64,000 bases of DNA from an uncultured Spirochaetaceae bacterium (GTDB lineage: Bacteria; Spirochaetota; Spirochaetia; Treponematales; Treponemataceae), in the NCBI GenBank assembly GCA_902778325.1, contig CACYWZ010000004.1:62001-126000 (forward strand), in the 5' to 3' direction. This document shows, piece after piece, positions 16,961 to 25,536 of the stretch. Below the pieces are notes generated by a model that was not told where the DNA came from, ran no database searches, and worked only from the letters and a program-made list of their open reading frames with translations. Position numbers and translations under genes: made by a program. Positions within the stretch are counted from its first letter, which is position 1, and each line of letters begins with the position of its first letter.

Positions 16961-18796
16961 ATGGCACATAAAAAAATAAAGGTCGGCAGTCTATCGATAA
17001 AGCTGCCGTTTTATTTGGCATTATTTTGTATTATCTTGAGTCTTGCAAACGCAATTATCGGCTATCACGCATTCAAAACGCTTTACGAAAAGCAATACCG
17101 AAAAGTTACTGAAAGCTATGCGCGCACGGCTGTTTCTTATATCGACGGCAACAAAATACAAAGCTATGCCGCAAATCCGACGGAAGACGACGCTTGGCGG
17201 GAAAGCGACCGAATGCTTCAGGATTTGACTGATAACGCAGAATTGGCTTACATCTACGTTACTGTTCCAGACAGCGCATACAAATCAAATGTCTACATCT
17301 TCGACACAATCAATCATCAGCTAGACGCGTCAAAAAAGTATCCGCTCGGTAAAGTGAGTTCGCTTGAAAAATACAATGCAGAAAGAATTGAAGAGCTAAA
17401 AGACATAATGATTCGCGGAAAGTCTGCAATTCGCTTTGTTTACAACAAGACGGGCGGTCACGTTACGACTTCTCTTCCTGTCAAAAACTCATCTGGCACA
17501 AATGTGGCGATTTTGAGCATTGTAAGCCCGATGAACGAGGTCAAAAGTTTTAAGCAAAGCTATCTTTCCACGGTTATCATCGCTTCGGCTCTCATCACTA
17601 TTGCTTTTGTGTGCATATTCATCTTTATGCTGATTCACCGCGTTGTGCGCCCGATTGTAGAGATTCGCGGCGCATTTCAAGAGATGGCAGAGGGCAGCTT
17701 GAAGGGCAACATCAAGCGAAAGTCTAAGGACGAAATCGGCGATTTGGCGACTTCTTTCAACACGATGACCGAGCAGTTCAGAGGCGTTACAGAGGGTATT
17801 TTGAGCGTAAAAGACAATCTCAAATCTTCTGGAAGCGAGCTTTTTGACGATGTTCTTTCAACGACTGACGCCGTAAACCATATGACCGAAAGTATCCGCA
17901 CGGTAAGCGAGCAACTGGCGACTCAGTGCATGAGTGTGGAAGACACAGCAAACGCGATAAAGCAGATTTCTTCAAGCACGCAGTCTTTGGAAAGCCTCAT
18001 CGAAGTGCAGACGGCTTCTGTGTCGAGGGCAGCAACTGCGATTGAAGCAATGGTCGGCAATATTGCGGGCGTAAACAAGAGCGTCGGCAAAATGGCAAGC
18101 GAGTTCTCTGCGCTTGAAAAGAACGCTGATTCAGGTTTTGCAAAGCAAAGGGCTGTGAACGAAAAACTTTCTGAAGTGGAATACAAGTCAAACGCCTTGC
18201 AAGAAGCAAACCAAGCGATTGCCTCTATTGCGGAACAAACGAACCTTTTGGCTATGAACGCGGCAATCGAAGCGGCTCACGCAGGGGACGCGGGAAAGGG
18301 ATTTGCGGTTGTTGCAGACGAAATCGGAAAGCTGGCGGAAACTTCTGGAGAGCAATCGGCTCTTATTGCTTCTCAGCTAAACTCTATTCGCGAATCCATT
18401 GCGGAAGTTGTGCAGTCATCGAATGACTCTAGCGAGGCTTTCAGTATGGCGGCAGAGAAAATTCGAGAAACAAACGAGCTTGTCGTGCATATTGCAGGCG
18501 CGATGGAAATGCAACAGCAAAGTTCCGAGCAGATTGATAGCAGTCTTCAGTCGCTCACCGAAAGCACAAAGGCTGTTCAAAACGCATCAAAAGAAATGGC
18601 GGGAAGTTCTTCTATGATTGGAGATGAGGTTTCATCTTTGCAAAGTGTTACCGAAATCATCAACAAAACAATGAACGAAGTAACGATGAGCGTTGGAAAA
18701 ATCAGTGCGGCTGAAAAATCGCTCAACGAAATCAGCAGCAAGGTTGCAACGAATATCGACGAGATAGACACACAACTTTCTGTGTTCAAATTATAA
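16961..18796 (+). CDS. Methyl-accepting chemotaxis protein
   Basis: 611 residues. TM1 about 13-35, a periplasmic sensor of about 165 residues, TM2 about 204-226, a HAMP domain ([16 protein letters not shown]) to about 280, then a long signalling coiled coil. Its conserved hairpin tip ([18 protein letters not shown] and [11 protein letters not shown]) spans about residues 420-460. The tip binds CheA and CheW. The ligand is unknown; the sensor resembles Cache-like domains only loosely. No C-terminal CheR-tethering pentapeptide is seen (it ends LSVFKL). CAAGGAG precedes the ATG, and a terminator follows, so it is probably monocistronic. Two further receptors occur in the window (52019 and 57004). 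Confidence 0.95.
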   Translation: MAHKKIKVGSLSIKLPFYLALFCIILSLANAIIGYHAFKTLYEKQYRKVTESYARTAVSYIDGNKIQSYAANPTEDDAWRESDRMLQDLTDNAELAYIYVTVPDSAYKSNVYIFDTINHQLDASKKYPLGKVSSLEKYNAERIEELKDIMIRGKSAIRFVYNKTGGHVTTSLPVKNSSGTNVAILSIVSPMNEVKSFKQSYLSTVIIASALITIAFVCIFIFMLIHRVVRPIVEIRGAFQEMAEGSLKGNIKRKSKDEIGDLATSFNTMTEQFRGVTEGILSVKDNLKSSGSELFDDVLSTTDAVNHMTESIRTVSEQLATQCMSVEDTANAIKQISSSTQSLESLIEVQTASVSRAATAIEAMVGNIAGVNKSVGKMASEFSALEKNADSGFAKQRAVNEKLSEVEYKSNALQEANQAIASIAEQTNLLAMNAAIEAAHAGDAGKGFAVVADEIGKLAETSGEQSALIASQLNSIRESIAEVVQSSNDSSEAFSMAAEKIRETNELVVHIAGAMEMQQQSSEQIDSSLQSLTESTKAVQNASKEMAGSSSMIGDEVSSLQSVTEIINKTMNEVTMSVGKISAAEKSLNEISSKVATNIDEIDTQLSVFKL

Positions 18797-18812
18797 GTTT
18801 ATTAGACAAAAA

Positions 18813-18857
18813 AGAAGGGCATTAGCAAGATTTTCTCTGTGCTACTGCCCTTTTTTT
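18813..18857 (+). terminator. Terminator after the chemotaxis gene
   Basis: GGGCATTAGCA/TGCTACTGCCC stem (one mismatch) followed by seven T. Confidence 0.8.
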
Positions 18858-18904
18858 CAGATTTTACAAAAGAGGCTATGCCTCCTATGCTTTGATAGTT
18901 AAGG

Positions 18905-20833
18905 CTATGCCTTATCGACGTACATCGAAGCGATTTCTTTTTTGTAGATTTCGCTGATTTTGTATCGCATAATCTCCTGCTTTGCGCTCAGCTCTTTTCC
19001 CACTTCAAAAGGCTTTTTCAAGAATGTGAACTTTGACACGCGCTCAAAGAGCTTGAAGCCGTTCTTTGGTCCTACGAGAGAAGCGATTTCGCTTTCAAAC
19101 ATCTTGAGAATAGCGGGGTTCTTCAAAAGCTCGTCGTAGCTCTGGAAGATAATATTGTTTTCCTTGGCATAACTCTTCACGTCGTCTTCGCTCGGCAAAA
19201 TCAAAGCCGCCAAATATCGCATATCCTCTCCGCCAGAAGAGCCGACGACAACCGCCGTATTGATATAGCGGGATTCCTGCAATTTCTGCTCGATTGGAAG
19301 AGGCTCGATGTTCTCGCCACCGCGCAAAACGATTGTGTCTTTTTGTCGACCGAGCAATTTTATCTCGTTATTCACTGTCAGCATTGCGATGTCGCCTGTG
19401 TCGAGCCAGCCGTCAGGAGTCATCACCTTTTGAGTGAGCTCAGGACGCTTGTAGTAGCCCTTCATAACGGTTTCGCCCTGCACCTGCAAAACGCCCTTGT
19501 GTCCAGGAGGAAGCACATCGCCGTTTTCGCCAACAATACGCACATTCACGCCGCGGATAGCAGAGCCGACAGTGCCGAAAACAGGAGCTTTTATCGGGCG
19601 CACGCTCACGACAGGAGAAGTTTCGGTCAAACCGTAGCCTTCAACGATGTTCACGCCGACAGCCCAGAAAAACTCGTCGATTGCCTGCGGATACGCTCCG
19701 CCGCCAGAGATACCAGCGCGGAAGTTGTTTCCAAGCATTGCGCGGATTTTCTTGAAGACGACAACGCCACCCAAAAGACGAAGCGGATAGAAGAAAAGCC
19801 ACGGAATAACGAGCGTCGGCCACCACAAAAAGAGATAATCGTGAGTAAAGCGCGCTGTTTTATGGAAGAGCTTTCGGTCAATCTTGCAATGCAGTTTCGA
19901 CACGTTGACGAAGAAACTGAAAATCGCGTAAGTTAGCCCGCCCGTTTTTCGCATTTTGCGATAAATGCCGTCATAAACCGCCTCAAAGACGCGCGGCACG
20001 GCAGGAATGAGCTGCGGATTGATTTTCTGGAAATCTGACAAAAGCACAGAGCCGACTGGCTTTGAATAGCACAGAGCCGCCGCTTGAATCAAGATGACGT
20101 ACTCGCAAAGACGCTCAAAGACGTGCCAAACAGGAAGAACGACCAAAGCTCTCTCCCCTGGGTTCAAGAAAATGCGCTCAGGAAGCTCGTCGAGCTGTGT
20201 CAAAAAGTTTCCGTGGCTTAGCATTACGCCCTTTGGAGTGCCAGTCGTGCCAGAAGTGAAGATAATGCCCGCAAGGTCGTCCCACTCGCCTTTTTCAAGC
20301 TCTGCTTCCACAACGCCAGAGTTTATAAAGCGGAATCTCTTTCCCTCTTCGATGACGTCGGCAAAGAAAATCAACTTCATTCCTGCATCTTCACACTGCT
20401 TTATATCTGTTGAGTTAATCGGGTCAAAGCTGATGAGGCATTTTACAAGTGGCAAATCATTTTTTAGCGCGATAATCTTTCTCATCTGCGCAGGGTTTTC
20501 CACGATAACCGTTTCGCATTCGGAAAAAGAAAGAATATAGCTCAAATCAGTCGGCATAGCGTCGCTTCCGCGCGGCACGTCGATTGCGCCGATAGACAAA
20601 AGCCCCATATCTGCCTGAAGCCATTCGCGGCGGTTATCGCTAATCAAGCCGATTCTGTCCCCCCTCTTTATGCCCATAGAAAGAAGACCTGCGCCAAAAT
20701 CAAGTGAGTTTTGAAACGCTTCTTTGTATGTTACGCCTACAAAATTGCCGTCAGAACCATGATAATACTGGGCAGCAATGTCAGGATACTGCTCTGCAAC
20801 TTTTTTAAACATCTTAGGAAGCGTTTGTTCCAT
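18905..20833 (-). CDS. Long-chain acyl-CoA synthetase / AMP-binding protein
   Basis: 642 residues from the ATG at 20833, chosen because AGAGG lies eight bases upstream and the N-terminus (MEQTLPKMFKKVAEQYPD) is natural; an upstream in-frame extension looks spurious. It belongs to the ANL adenylating superfamily. The AMP-binding motif IIFTSGTTGTPKG is near residue 190, EGYGLTETSP near 395, WLDTGDIA near 475 and GRQKDTIVLRGGENI near 493. Expected reaction: fatty acid + ATP + CoA to acyl-CoA (EC 6.2.1.3), at the inner membrane face. A role in activating exogenous fatty acids for phospholipid synthesis is likely in a treponeme, since no beta-oxidation genes are seen nearby. Confidence 0.92.
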   Translation of the reverse strand: MEQTLPKMFKKVAEQYPDIAAQYYHGSDGNFVGVTYKEAFQNSLDFGAGLLSMGIKRGDRIGLISDNRREWLQADMGLLSIGAIDVPRGSDAMPTDLSYILSFSECETVIVENPAQMRKIIALKNDLPLVKCLISFDPINSTDIKQCEDAGMKLIFFADVIEEGKRFRFINSGVVEAELEKGEWDDLAGIIFTSGTTGTPKGVMLSHGNFLTQLDELPERIFLNPGERALVVLPVWHVFERLCEYVILIQAAALCYSKPVGSVLLSDFQKINPQLIPAVPRVFEAVYDGIYRKMRKTGGLTYAIFSFFVNVSKLHCKIDRKLFHKTARFTHDYLFLWWPTLVIPWLFFYPLRLLGGVVVFKKIRAMLGNNFRAGISGGGAYPQAIDEFFWAVGVNIVEGYGLTETSPVVSVRPIKAPVFGTVGSAIRGVNVRIVGENGDVLPPGHKGVLQVQGETVMKGYYKRPELTQKVMTPDGWLDTGDIAMLTVNNEIKLLGRQKDTIVLRGGENIEPLPIEQKLQESRYINTAVVVGSSGGEDMRYLAALILPSEDDVKSYAKENNIIFQSYDELLKNPAILKMFESEIASLVGPKNGFKLFERVSKFTFLKKPFEVGKELSAKQEIMRYKISEIYKKEIASMYVDKA

Positions 20834-20964
20834 AAAAACCTCTGTGAATGGATTGTTAGTGAATGTAAGAATGACAAAATCTATAAATATGTAATTCATT
20901 ATATAGCGAGCGAGAATAAAAAACAACTATCCCCTATTTTGCTGCTTCTTTTTATAATAGTGCC

Positions 20965-20994
20965 TTGAGTAAAAAAGCCATTTTACGCTATGCT
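20965..20994 (+). promoter_or_regulatory. Probable promoter of hisGB
   Basis: TTGAGT (20965-20970), 18-bp spacer, TATGCT (20989-20994), about 38 bases before the hisG ATG. Confidence 0.45.
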
Positions 20995-21032
20995 ATGGCT
21001 AAAGTTCTTAACTATATTTGAGGAGATTTTTC

Positions 21033-21905
21033 ATGGATAAATTACGTGTATTGCTGGCAAAAGGACGCATTTACGAGAGCGTATATGAATTATTGAAAGA
21101 TTGCGGTATTTCGATTTACCTTCCTGACCGCACATATTTTCCGATTACAAACCAAAAAGACCTCGCTTTTCAAGTCGTAAAGCCTCAGATTACCAGCTAT
21201 CTTTTAGCGCAGGGAAAGGCAGACGTCGGCTTTTCAGGCAAAGACTGGGTTTATGAGAACGGCGTTGAGAACGAAGTCGAAGAGATTATGGATTTGGGCT
21301 TCGACGGCGTTCGCATTGTCGCAGCAATCCCTGACACTGTGGATTATGAAAAGCTCTTGAAGGGCAAAGTTACGATTGCAACCGAGTATCAGACGCTTTC
21401 AAAGAAATGGGTTGAAGAGAAAAAGATTGACGGCACAATTTTTAGAACATGGGGAACAAGCGAGGGCTTTGTGCAGGACACAGACACCTCTTTGGCGCAA
21501 ATCCTCATCGACAACACATCGACAGGCTCTTCTCTCCACGCAAATCACCTCAAAATCGTCGATACATTGATGACTTCCTCAACAAGAATGTATGCGTCAA
21601 AGGCAGCTCTTAAAGACGAGGCAAAGAAGCAGAAGATTATGGAGCTCAAAATGCTCTTTGAAACAGTCTTGAACGCTCGTAGCAAGGTCATGCTTGAAAT
21701 GAACGTTGCAAAAGACAAGTTCGACACCCTCATCTCTGCCCTTCCGTCAATGAAAAGCCCGACAGTTTCTCCGCTTTACAACAGCGACGGCTATGCTGTG
21801 AAAATCGCAGTCAACAAAGGCGATGTTCCGACACTTTTGCCGAAGTTGCACTCGCTCGGAGCGACGGACATCGTTGAGTATGAGCTTCGCAAAGTGATGT
21901 GCTAG
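21033..21905 (+). CDS. hisG: ATP phosphoribosyltransferase, long form
   Basis: 290 residues from the ATG at 21033, which has GAGGAG eight bases upstream; a TTG further upstream in frame is rejected. The enzyme joins ATP and PRPP in the first step of histidine synthesis (EC 2.4.2.17). Visible landmarks are LRVLLAKGRIYESV at the N-terminus, GKADVGFSGKDWV near residue 65, and a C-terminal regulatory domain (SPLYNSDGYAVKIAVN, then KLHSLGATDIVEYEL) typical of the long HisG form. That form works without HisZ and is feedback-inhibited by histidine. hisB follows nine bases later. No other his genes are in the window. Confidence 0.95.
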   Translation: MDKLRVLLAKGRIYESVYELLKDCGISIYLPDRTYFPITNQKDLAFQVVKPQITSYLLAQGKADVGFSGKDWVYENGVENEVEEIMDLGFDGVRIVAAIPDTVDYEKLLKGKVTIATEYQTLSKKWVEEKKIDGTIFRTWGTSEGFVQDTDTSLAQILIDNTSTGSSLHANHLKIVDTLMTSSTRMYASKAALKDEAKKQKIMELKMLFETVLNARSKVMLEMNVAKDKFDTLISALPSMKSPTVSPLYNSDGYAVKIAVNKGDVPTLLPKLHSLGATDIVEYELRKVMC

Positions 21906-21914
21906 AGGGAAAAA

Positions 21915-22529
21915 ATGCGAGAAGCGACAATAAAGCGAATCACAGGCGAGACGCAGATTGAGCTCACGCTGAACCTCGACGGAGAGGGAAAGTGCAATGT
22001 TGAAAACCCGATTGGCTTTTTCAATCACCTTCTGACCTCGTTTTGCAAGCACGGTCTTTTCGATTTGTCAGGCTCAATAAAAGGCGACCTTGAAGTTGAC
22101 CAGCACCACACAATCGAAGACACAGGAATCGTCTTGGGGCAATGCTTTGCAAAAGCCCTAGGCGACTGCGCGGGGATTTTCAGAAGCGGCTCTTTCCTCT
22201 ATCCGATGGACGAAAGCCTTTTGCGCGCAGCCGTTGACTTTGGCGGAAGACCTTTCCTCGTGTGCAATGCAGAATTATCGGGAATTCCGCTCGTGAGCGT
22301 GCAAGACGGCAAGAGCGGCACGTTTCAGACCGACTGTTTCGACGACTTTTGGAACGGCTTTGTTCAAGGCGCGCGATGCAACTTGCACCTCGACACCCTT
22401 CGCGGCAGAAGCGACCATCACAAAATGGAAGGGCTTTTCAAAGCGGCAGCAAGAGCAATGCGCTCTGCTGTTGAAATCGACGAGCGTCGCCGCGGCTCAA
22501 TCCCGTCAACAAAAGGCGTCATAGTTTAA
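21915..22529 (+). CDS. hisB: Imidazoleglycerol-phosphate dehydratase
   Basis: 204 residues, the monofunctional dehydratase (EC 4.2.1.19) without the phosphatase domain found in enterobacteria. The two manganese-binding histidine motifs are intact: DQHHTIEDTG near residue 62 and RSDHHKMEGLFKA near 162, together with FFNHLLTSFCKHG near 37. It forms a 24-mer in known homologues. It follows hisG by nine bases with GAGGG before the ATG, so the two are surely cotranscribed. Confidence 0.96.
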   Translation: MREATIKRITGETQIELTLNLDGEGKCNVENPIGFFNHLLTSFCKHGLFDLSGSIKGDLEVDQHHTIEDTGIVLGQCFAKALGDCAGIFRSGSFLYPMDESLLRAAVDFGGRPFLVCNAELSGIPLVSVQDGKSGTFQTDCFDDFWNGFVQGARCNLHLDTLRGRSDHHKMEGLFKAAARAMRSAVEIDERRRGSIPSTKGVIV

Positions 22530-22565
22530 GGCGCTCACAAAATGAGGTGAAAAGATATGCTGCCA

Positions 22566-22900
22566 AAAAACTGTCATTTGCGAGCTTGTTTTTTTATCAA
22601 GGCAGAGGAAGAAAACAAGTTCTGCATGACAAAAAATGACATTTGCTGTCTTTTTTAAAAAGCAGCGCGTGTCATTTTGACATTCACTGTCTTTGGCGAA
22701 AATCGCGTCGTGTCACCATGACAAGCGTTGTTTTTCGCCAAAAGCGAGCAGTGTCATGGTGACGCGCGTCGTTTTTGCTCTGCGTCGGCTCGTGTCATGG
22801 TGACAAAGGCTCACTTTTTCAAAAGCGCGGCGTGTCATAGTGACACGAGGCAAAAATCGCCTGAGTCTTAAAATGTCATTAAAATGACAAGAGGTTTTTC
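22566..22900. repeat. 41-bp array of TGTCA-N-TGACA palindromes
   Basis: GTGTCA words that open imperfect palindromes (GTGTCATGGTGAC and variants) start at 22669, 22710, 22751, 22792 and 22832, spaced 41, 41, 41 and 40 bp. More degenerate copies lie upstream from 22566 and downstream to 22900. The spacers are GC-rich (GCG, CGTCG words) and not unique sequences. It fills the hisB-moxR gap. Confidence 0.88.
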
Positions 22901-22941
22901 ATAACAGCACTAATAATATTGTTGTTTTTCGAGAATACTAA

Positions 22942-22947
22942 TATACT
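22942..22947 (+). promoter_or_regulatory. -10 box TATACT six bases before the MoxR ATG
   Basis: TATACT (22942-22947) with a weak TTGTTG 17 bp upstream (22919-22924). The ATG at 22954 would be at the expected transcription start. No Shine-Dalgarno sequence. Confidence 0.45.
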
Positions 22948-22953
22948 TTTGAT

Positions 22954-24033
22954 ATGTCTATAAAAATTAATACAATGGAGCTCAAGCGATTGCTTGAAAT
23001 GACTCCTCCTGAACAGAATATAATGCTTGTTGGAAAGCACGGTATCGGAAAATCACAAATCCTTGAAGATTTTTACACAAAAAAAGGAATGAAAGTTGTT
23101 CTTTTGTTCTTGGGGCAAATGAGCGACCCTGGCGACCTTATCGGTCTTTTGAACAAGAACGATAAAACTGGCAAAACCGACTTTATGCCGCCGTATTGGT
23201 TTCCTATGGACGGACAGCCTATCGTGCTTTTTTTGGACGAATTGAACAGAGCGCGTCCTGAAGTCCTCCAGACAATTATGGACTTGGCTCTCAACCGAAC
23301 TCTTGCGGGGCGAAAACTCCCTGAGGGAAGCCGTATCATAAGCGCTGTGAACTCAGGCGAGGAATATCAGCTCACCGACCTTGACCCTGCTCTTGTTTCT
23401 CGCTTCAATGTGTTCGAGTTTTATCCGAGCGTTCCTGAATGGCTTTTGTGGGCAGAAGCAAACGGAATCGACAAGCGTATCATTTCGTTTATCTCTGAAA
23501 ACCCGAATATGCTCGATGGTGCAGATCTCAGGCACGAAGATATGGGGCTTGAAAAATCTCCTGACCGTCGCGCTTGGGCAAGACTTTCGAGCATCATAAA
23601 AGACAGCCACGATATTTCAAGCGATGACATTTTCAAAAAAGTTGCCGCTGGTATCGTCGGAATGGCTGCCGCAACAAAGTTCATCAACGCTGTCTCAAAC
23701 AACAAGATGCTCAGCGCGCCTGAAATCCTTGAGGGCGATTTTGCAAAATTGCACGACAAACTTTTGAAGTACGAAACTCCGGAGCTTGCGATTATCAACG
23801 AAAGTCTTTTCCGCTATCTTGAAAGCAAAAGCTACGATAATTCAAAAACATCGCATATTGCCGCCAACTTGTCAAAATATTTTGGTTGGCTTGCCACGGA
23901 GCAAAAGCAAGAAGCGATTGCGCATTTTACAAATCTTTTCTCAAGCGGAATGTATGCGCAGGCGGTCGTGTTCATTATGATAAACACACCGGCGCTTGAA
24001 AAGAATATCAAACGCTTCATCGATTCGCTTTAA
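22954..24033 (+). CDS. MoxR-type AAA+ ATPase
   Basis: 359 residues. Walker A VGKHGIGKSQ near residue 28, Walker B IVLFLDELNRA near 90, sensor-1 SAVNSG near 131 and an arginine-finger segment DPALVSRFNVFEF near 145 mark the MoxR branch of AAA+ proteins. These act as chaperone-like remodelling ATPases for partner proteins with von Willebrand A domains. The C-terminal 150 residues are the helical lid and extension. The partner VWA gene follows ten bases later. No ribosome-binding site is visible; the start is set by the TATACT box and the natural N-terminus. Confidence 0.92.
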   Translation: MSIKINTMELKRLLEMTPPEQNIMLVGKHGIGKSQILEDFYTKKGMKVVLLFLGQMSDPGDLIGLLNKNDKTGKTDFMPPYWFPMDGQPIVLFLDELNRARPEVLQTIMDLALNRTLAGRKLPEGSRIISAVNSGEEYQLTDLDPALVSRFNVFEFYPSVPEWLLWAEANGIDKRIISFISENPNMLDGADLRHEDMGLEKSPDRRAWARLSSIIKDSHDISSDDIFKKVAAGIVGMAAATKFINAVSNNKMLSAPEILEGDFAKLHDKLLKYETPELAIINESLFRYLESKSYDNSKTSHIAANLSKYFGWLATEQKQEAIAHFTNLFSSGMYAQAVVFIMINTPALEKNIKRFIDSL

Positions 24034-24043
24034 CGAGGAAAAA

Positions 24044-25252
24044 ATGGCAGAAGAAAAGGAAAGCGCTTTAAAACGGATTCAGCACGTTGCGGAAAAATGG
24101 TTCTTGAGCGAGCCGCTTTTGTTCGGCGTGTTCTGCACTCATCGACTCAACGCGTTCAGGAGCATAAAAGTGCCCTTCCGCGTCGGAAAAATGAGAATCG
24201 AATACAATCCTGACGTTATCGACTCACTTTCAGACATCATGGTTGAAGAGCGGCTCAAAATCGAAATCATCAGGATTCTCTTGAAGCACCCGTATCAGCG
24301 CTTGCCTGTCTGCCCGAACAAGATTGCGCTTTCGATTGCAAGCGACATTACAATAAGCGACAATTACAAAACAATTGCGCCTCTTGATGCTCCTGCGGAT
24401 TACGGCCTGGCAGAAAATCTTTGCTTTGAAGAATACTATGCAAAATTGCTCAACGACGCCGAAAACAATATCGTAGGCGCGAGCGCAAGCATCGAAGTCG
24501 ATTCTGACGGCAATGTCAGCATTTCGCTTGAAGGCATTTCTGAGCAGGATATGCAGAAAATGGTTGAGGCGTATCAAAGCGCGGATTTGTGGCAGGAAGA
24601 CGATGAAGCGTGCGAGGCAATCAACACGGAAATCGAGCGCGCGCAGTTAAGCAACGGCTGGGGAACGCTTCCGGGTGATTTGGTTCAAGTCATCGAAGCC
24701 AATATGAAAATCCAGATGGATTACCGAAAAATGCTCAATCAGTTTCGCGCAAGCGTTCTCTCTTCAAGCCGCCGTCTTTCAAGAACGCGCCCGAACAGAC
24801 GATACGAGTTTGACTATATGGGAAGCCAATACGCTTTCACGACAAAACTTTTGATTGCCGTTGACGTCAGCGGCTCTGTCTCAGACACGGCGCTCTCGCA
24901 GTTCTTCTCGATAATAAACCGCTTCTTCAAGTACGGCATTTCCTCTCTTGACGTCATTCAGTTCGACGCCGCGCTCTCAAGCGAAGAGCCTCTGTCGCTG
25001 AAAAAAGCAAAAAGCCGCGTGAAAATCACAGGTCGCGGCGGCACAAACTTTCAGATTCCGCTTGATTATTACGAGGCGCACCCGTCTTATGACGGACTCA
25101 TTATCTTCACAGACGGTTGTGCGCCAAAGCCAGAGCAGCACCACTATTTTGAGCGCATACTTTGGGTTTTGACGAGCCGAAGCGAATACGACGACGCAAT
25201 GAAGTGGATTTCGGAACTGAACGGCTCAAAAGCAACTTATATCCCGTGCTGA
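24044..25252 (+). CDS. VWA-domain protein with a degenerate metallopeptidase-like N-domain
   Basis: 402 residues from the ATG at 24044 (GAGGAAAA upstream; the upstream in-frame extension is inside moxR). The C-terminal 130 residues are a VWA-like domain with a metal-ion-dependent adhesion motif DVSGSVS near residue 275, GRGGTNF near 330 and FTDG near 350. The N-terminal half resembles the DUF2201 putative metallopeptidase domain that often carries such VWA domains (FGVFCTHRLNAF, then a helix ending LLKHPYQRLP, then IALSIASDITI). The usual HExxH zinc motif is not seen: the helix reads EIIRILLKH. Together with the preceding MoxR ATPase it forms a two-gene remodelling module of unknown target. 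Confidence 0.88.
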   Translation: MAEEKESALKRIQHVAEKWFLSEPLLFGVFCTHRLNAFRSIKVPFRVGKMRIEYNPDVIDSLSDIMVEERLKIEIIRILLKHPYQRLPVCPNKIALSIASDITISDNYKTIAPLDAPADYGLAENLCFEEYYAKLLNDAENNIVGASASIEVDSDGNVSISLEGISEQDMQKMVEAYQSADLWQEDDEACEAINTEIERAQLSNGWGTLPGDLVQVIEANMKIQMDYRKMLNQFRASVLSSSRRLSRTRPNRRYEFDYMGSQYAFTTKLLIAVDVSGSVSDTALSQFFSIINRFFKYGISSLDVIQFDAALSSEEPLSLKKAKSRVKITGRGGTNFQIPLDYYEAHPSYDGLIIFTDGCAPKPEQHHYFERILWVLTSRSEYDDAMKWISELNGSKATYIPC

Positions 25253-25339
25253 GATTTTTTTTGGCGAAAAAATGAAAAATTGTTAGCATACTTTTTATAA
25301 AAGAGCGCCTTCGCTATAATCGACAAGCGAGGTAATTTT

Positions 25340-25516
25340 ATGGAAACAATCGAAGTTTCAAACGAAAAGGCGCTCAAAGCGCTTGTGCAGATAAAAACTT
25401 ACTGCGCGGCAACAAATCTTGACGAGCTCAACTACGTCATAAAAATCATGAAAAAACTTCAAGACGCGGGAGTCACAAAACCTCTCGAAGCGGATTTCTC
25501 TGCGCTCAAAAACTAG
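25340..25516 (+). CDS. Small protein of 58 residues
   Basis: Opens at ATG 25340 with GCGAGG nine bases upstream and ends at a TAG at 25516. The sequence METIEVSNEKALKALVQIK continues as two amphipathic helices and ends DFSALKN. No family recognised, no signal peptide. It is 20 bases before the antiporter gene and probably cotranscribed. A real gene is supported by the ribosome-binding site, codon pattern and position in an otherwise gene-less gap, but it remains the least certain plus-strand call here. Confidence 0.65.
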   Translation: METIEVSNEKALKALVQIKTYCAATNLDELNYVIKIMKKLQDAGVTKPLEADFSALKN

Positions 25517-25536
25517 AAAATCAAAGAAGGAACAAA

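Noticed and set aside
19343..19936. Plus-strand frame of 197 codons
   Set aside because: It is antisense to the acyl-CoA synthetase, which has all family motifs; there is no ribosome-binding site.
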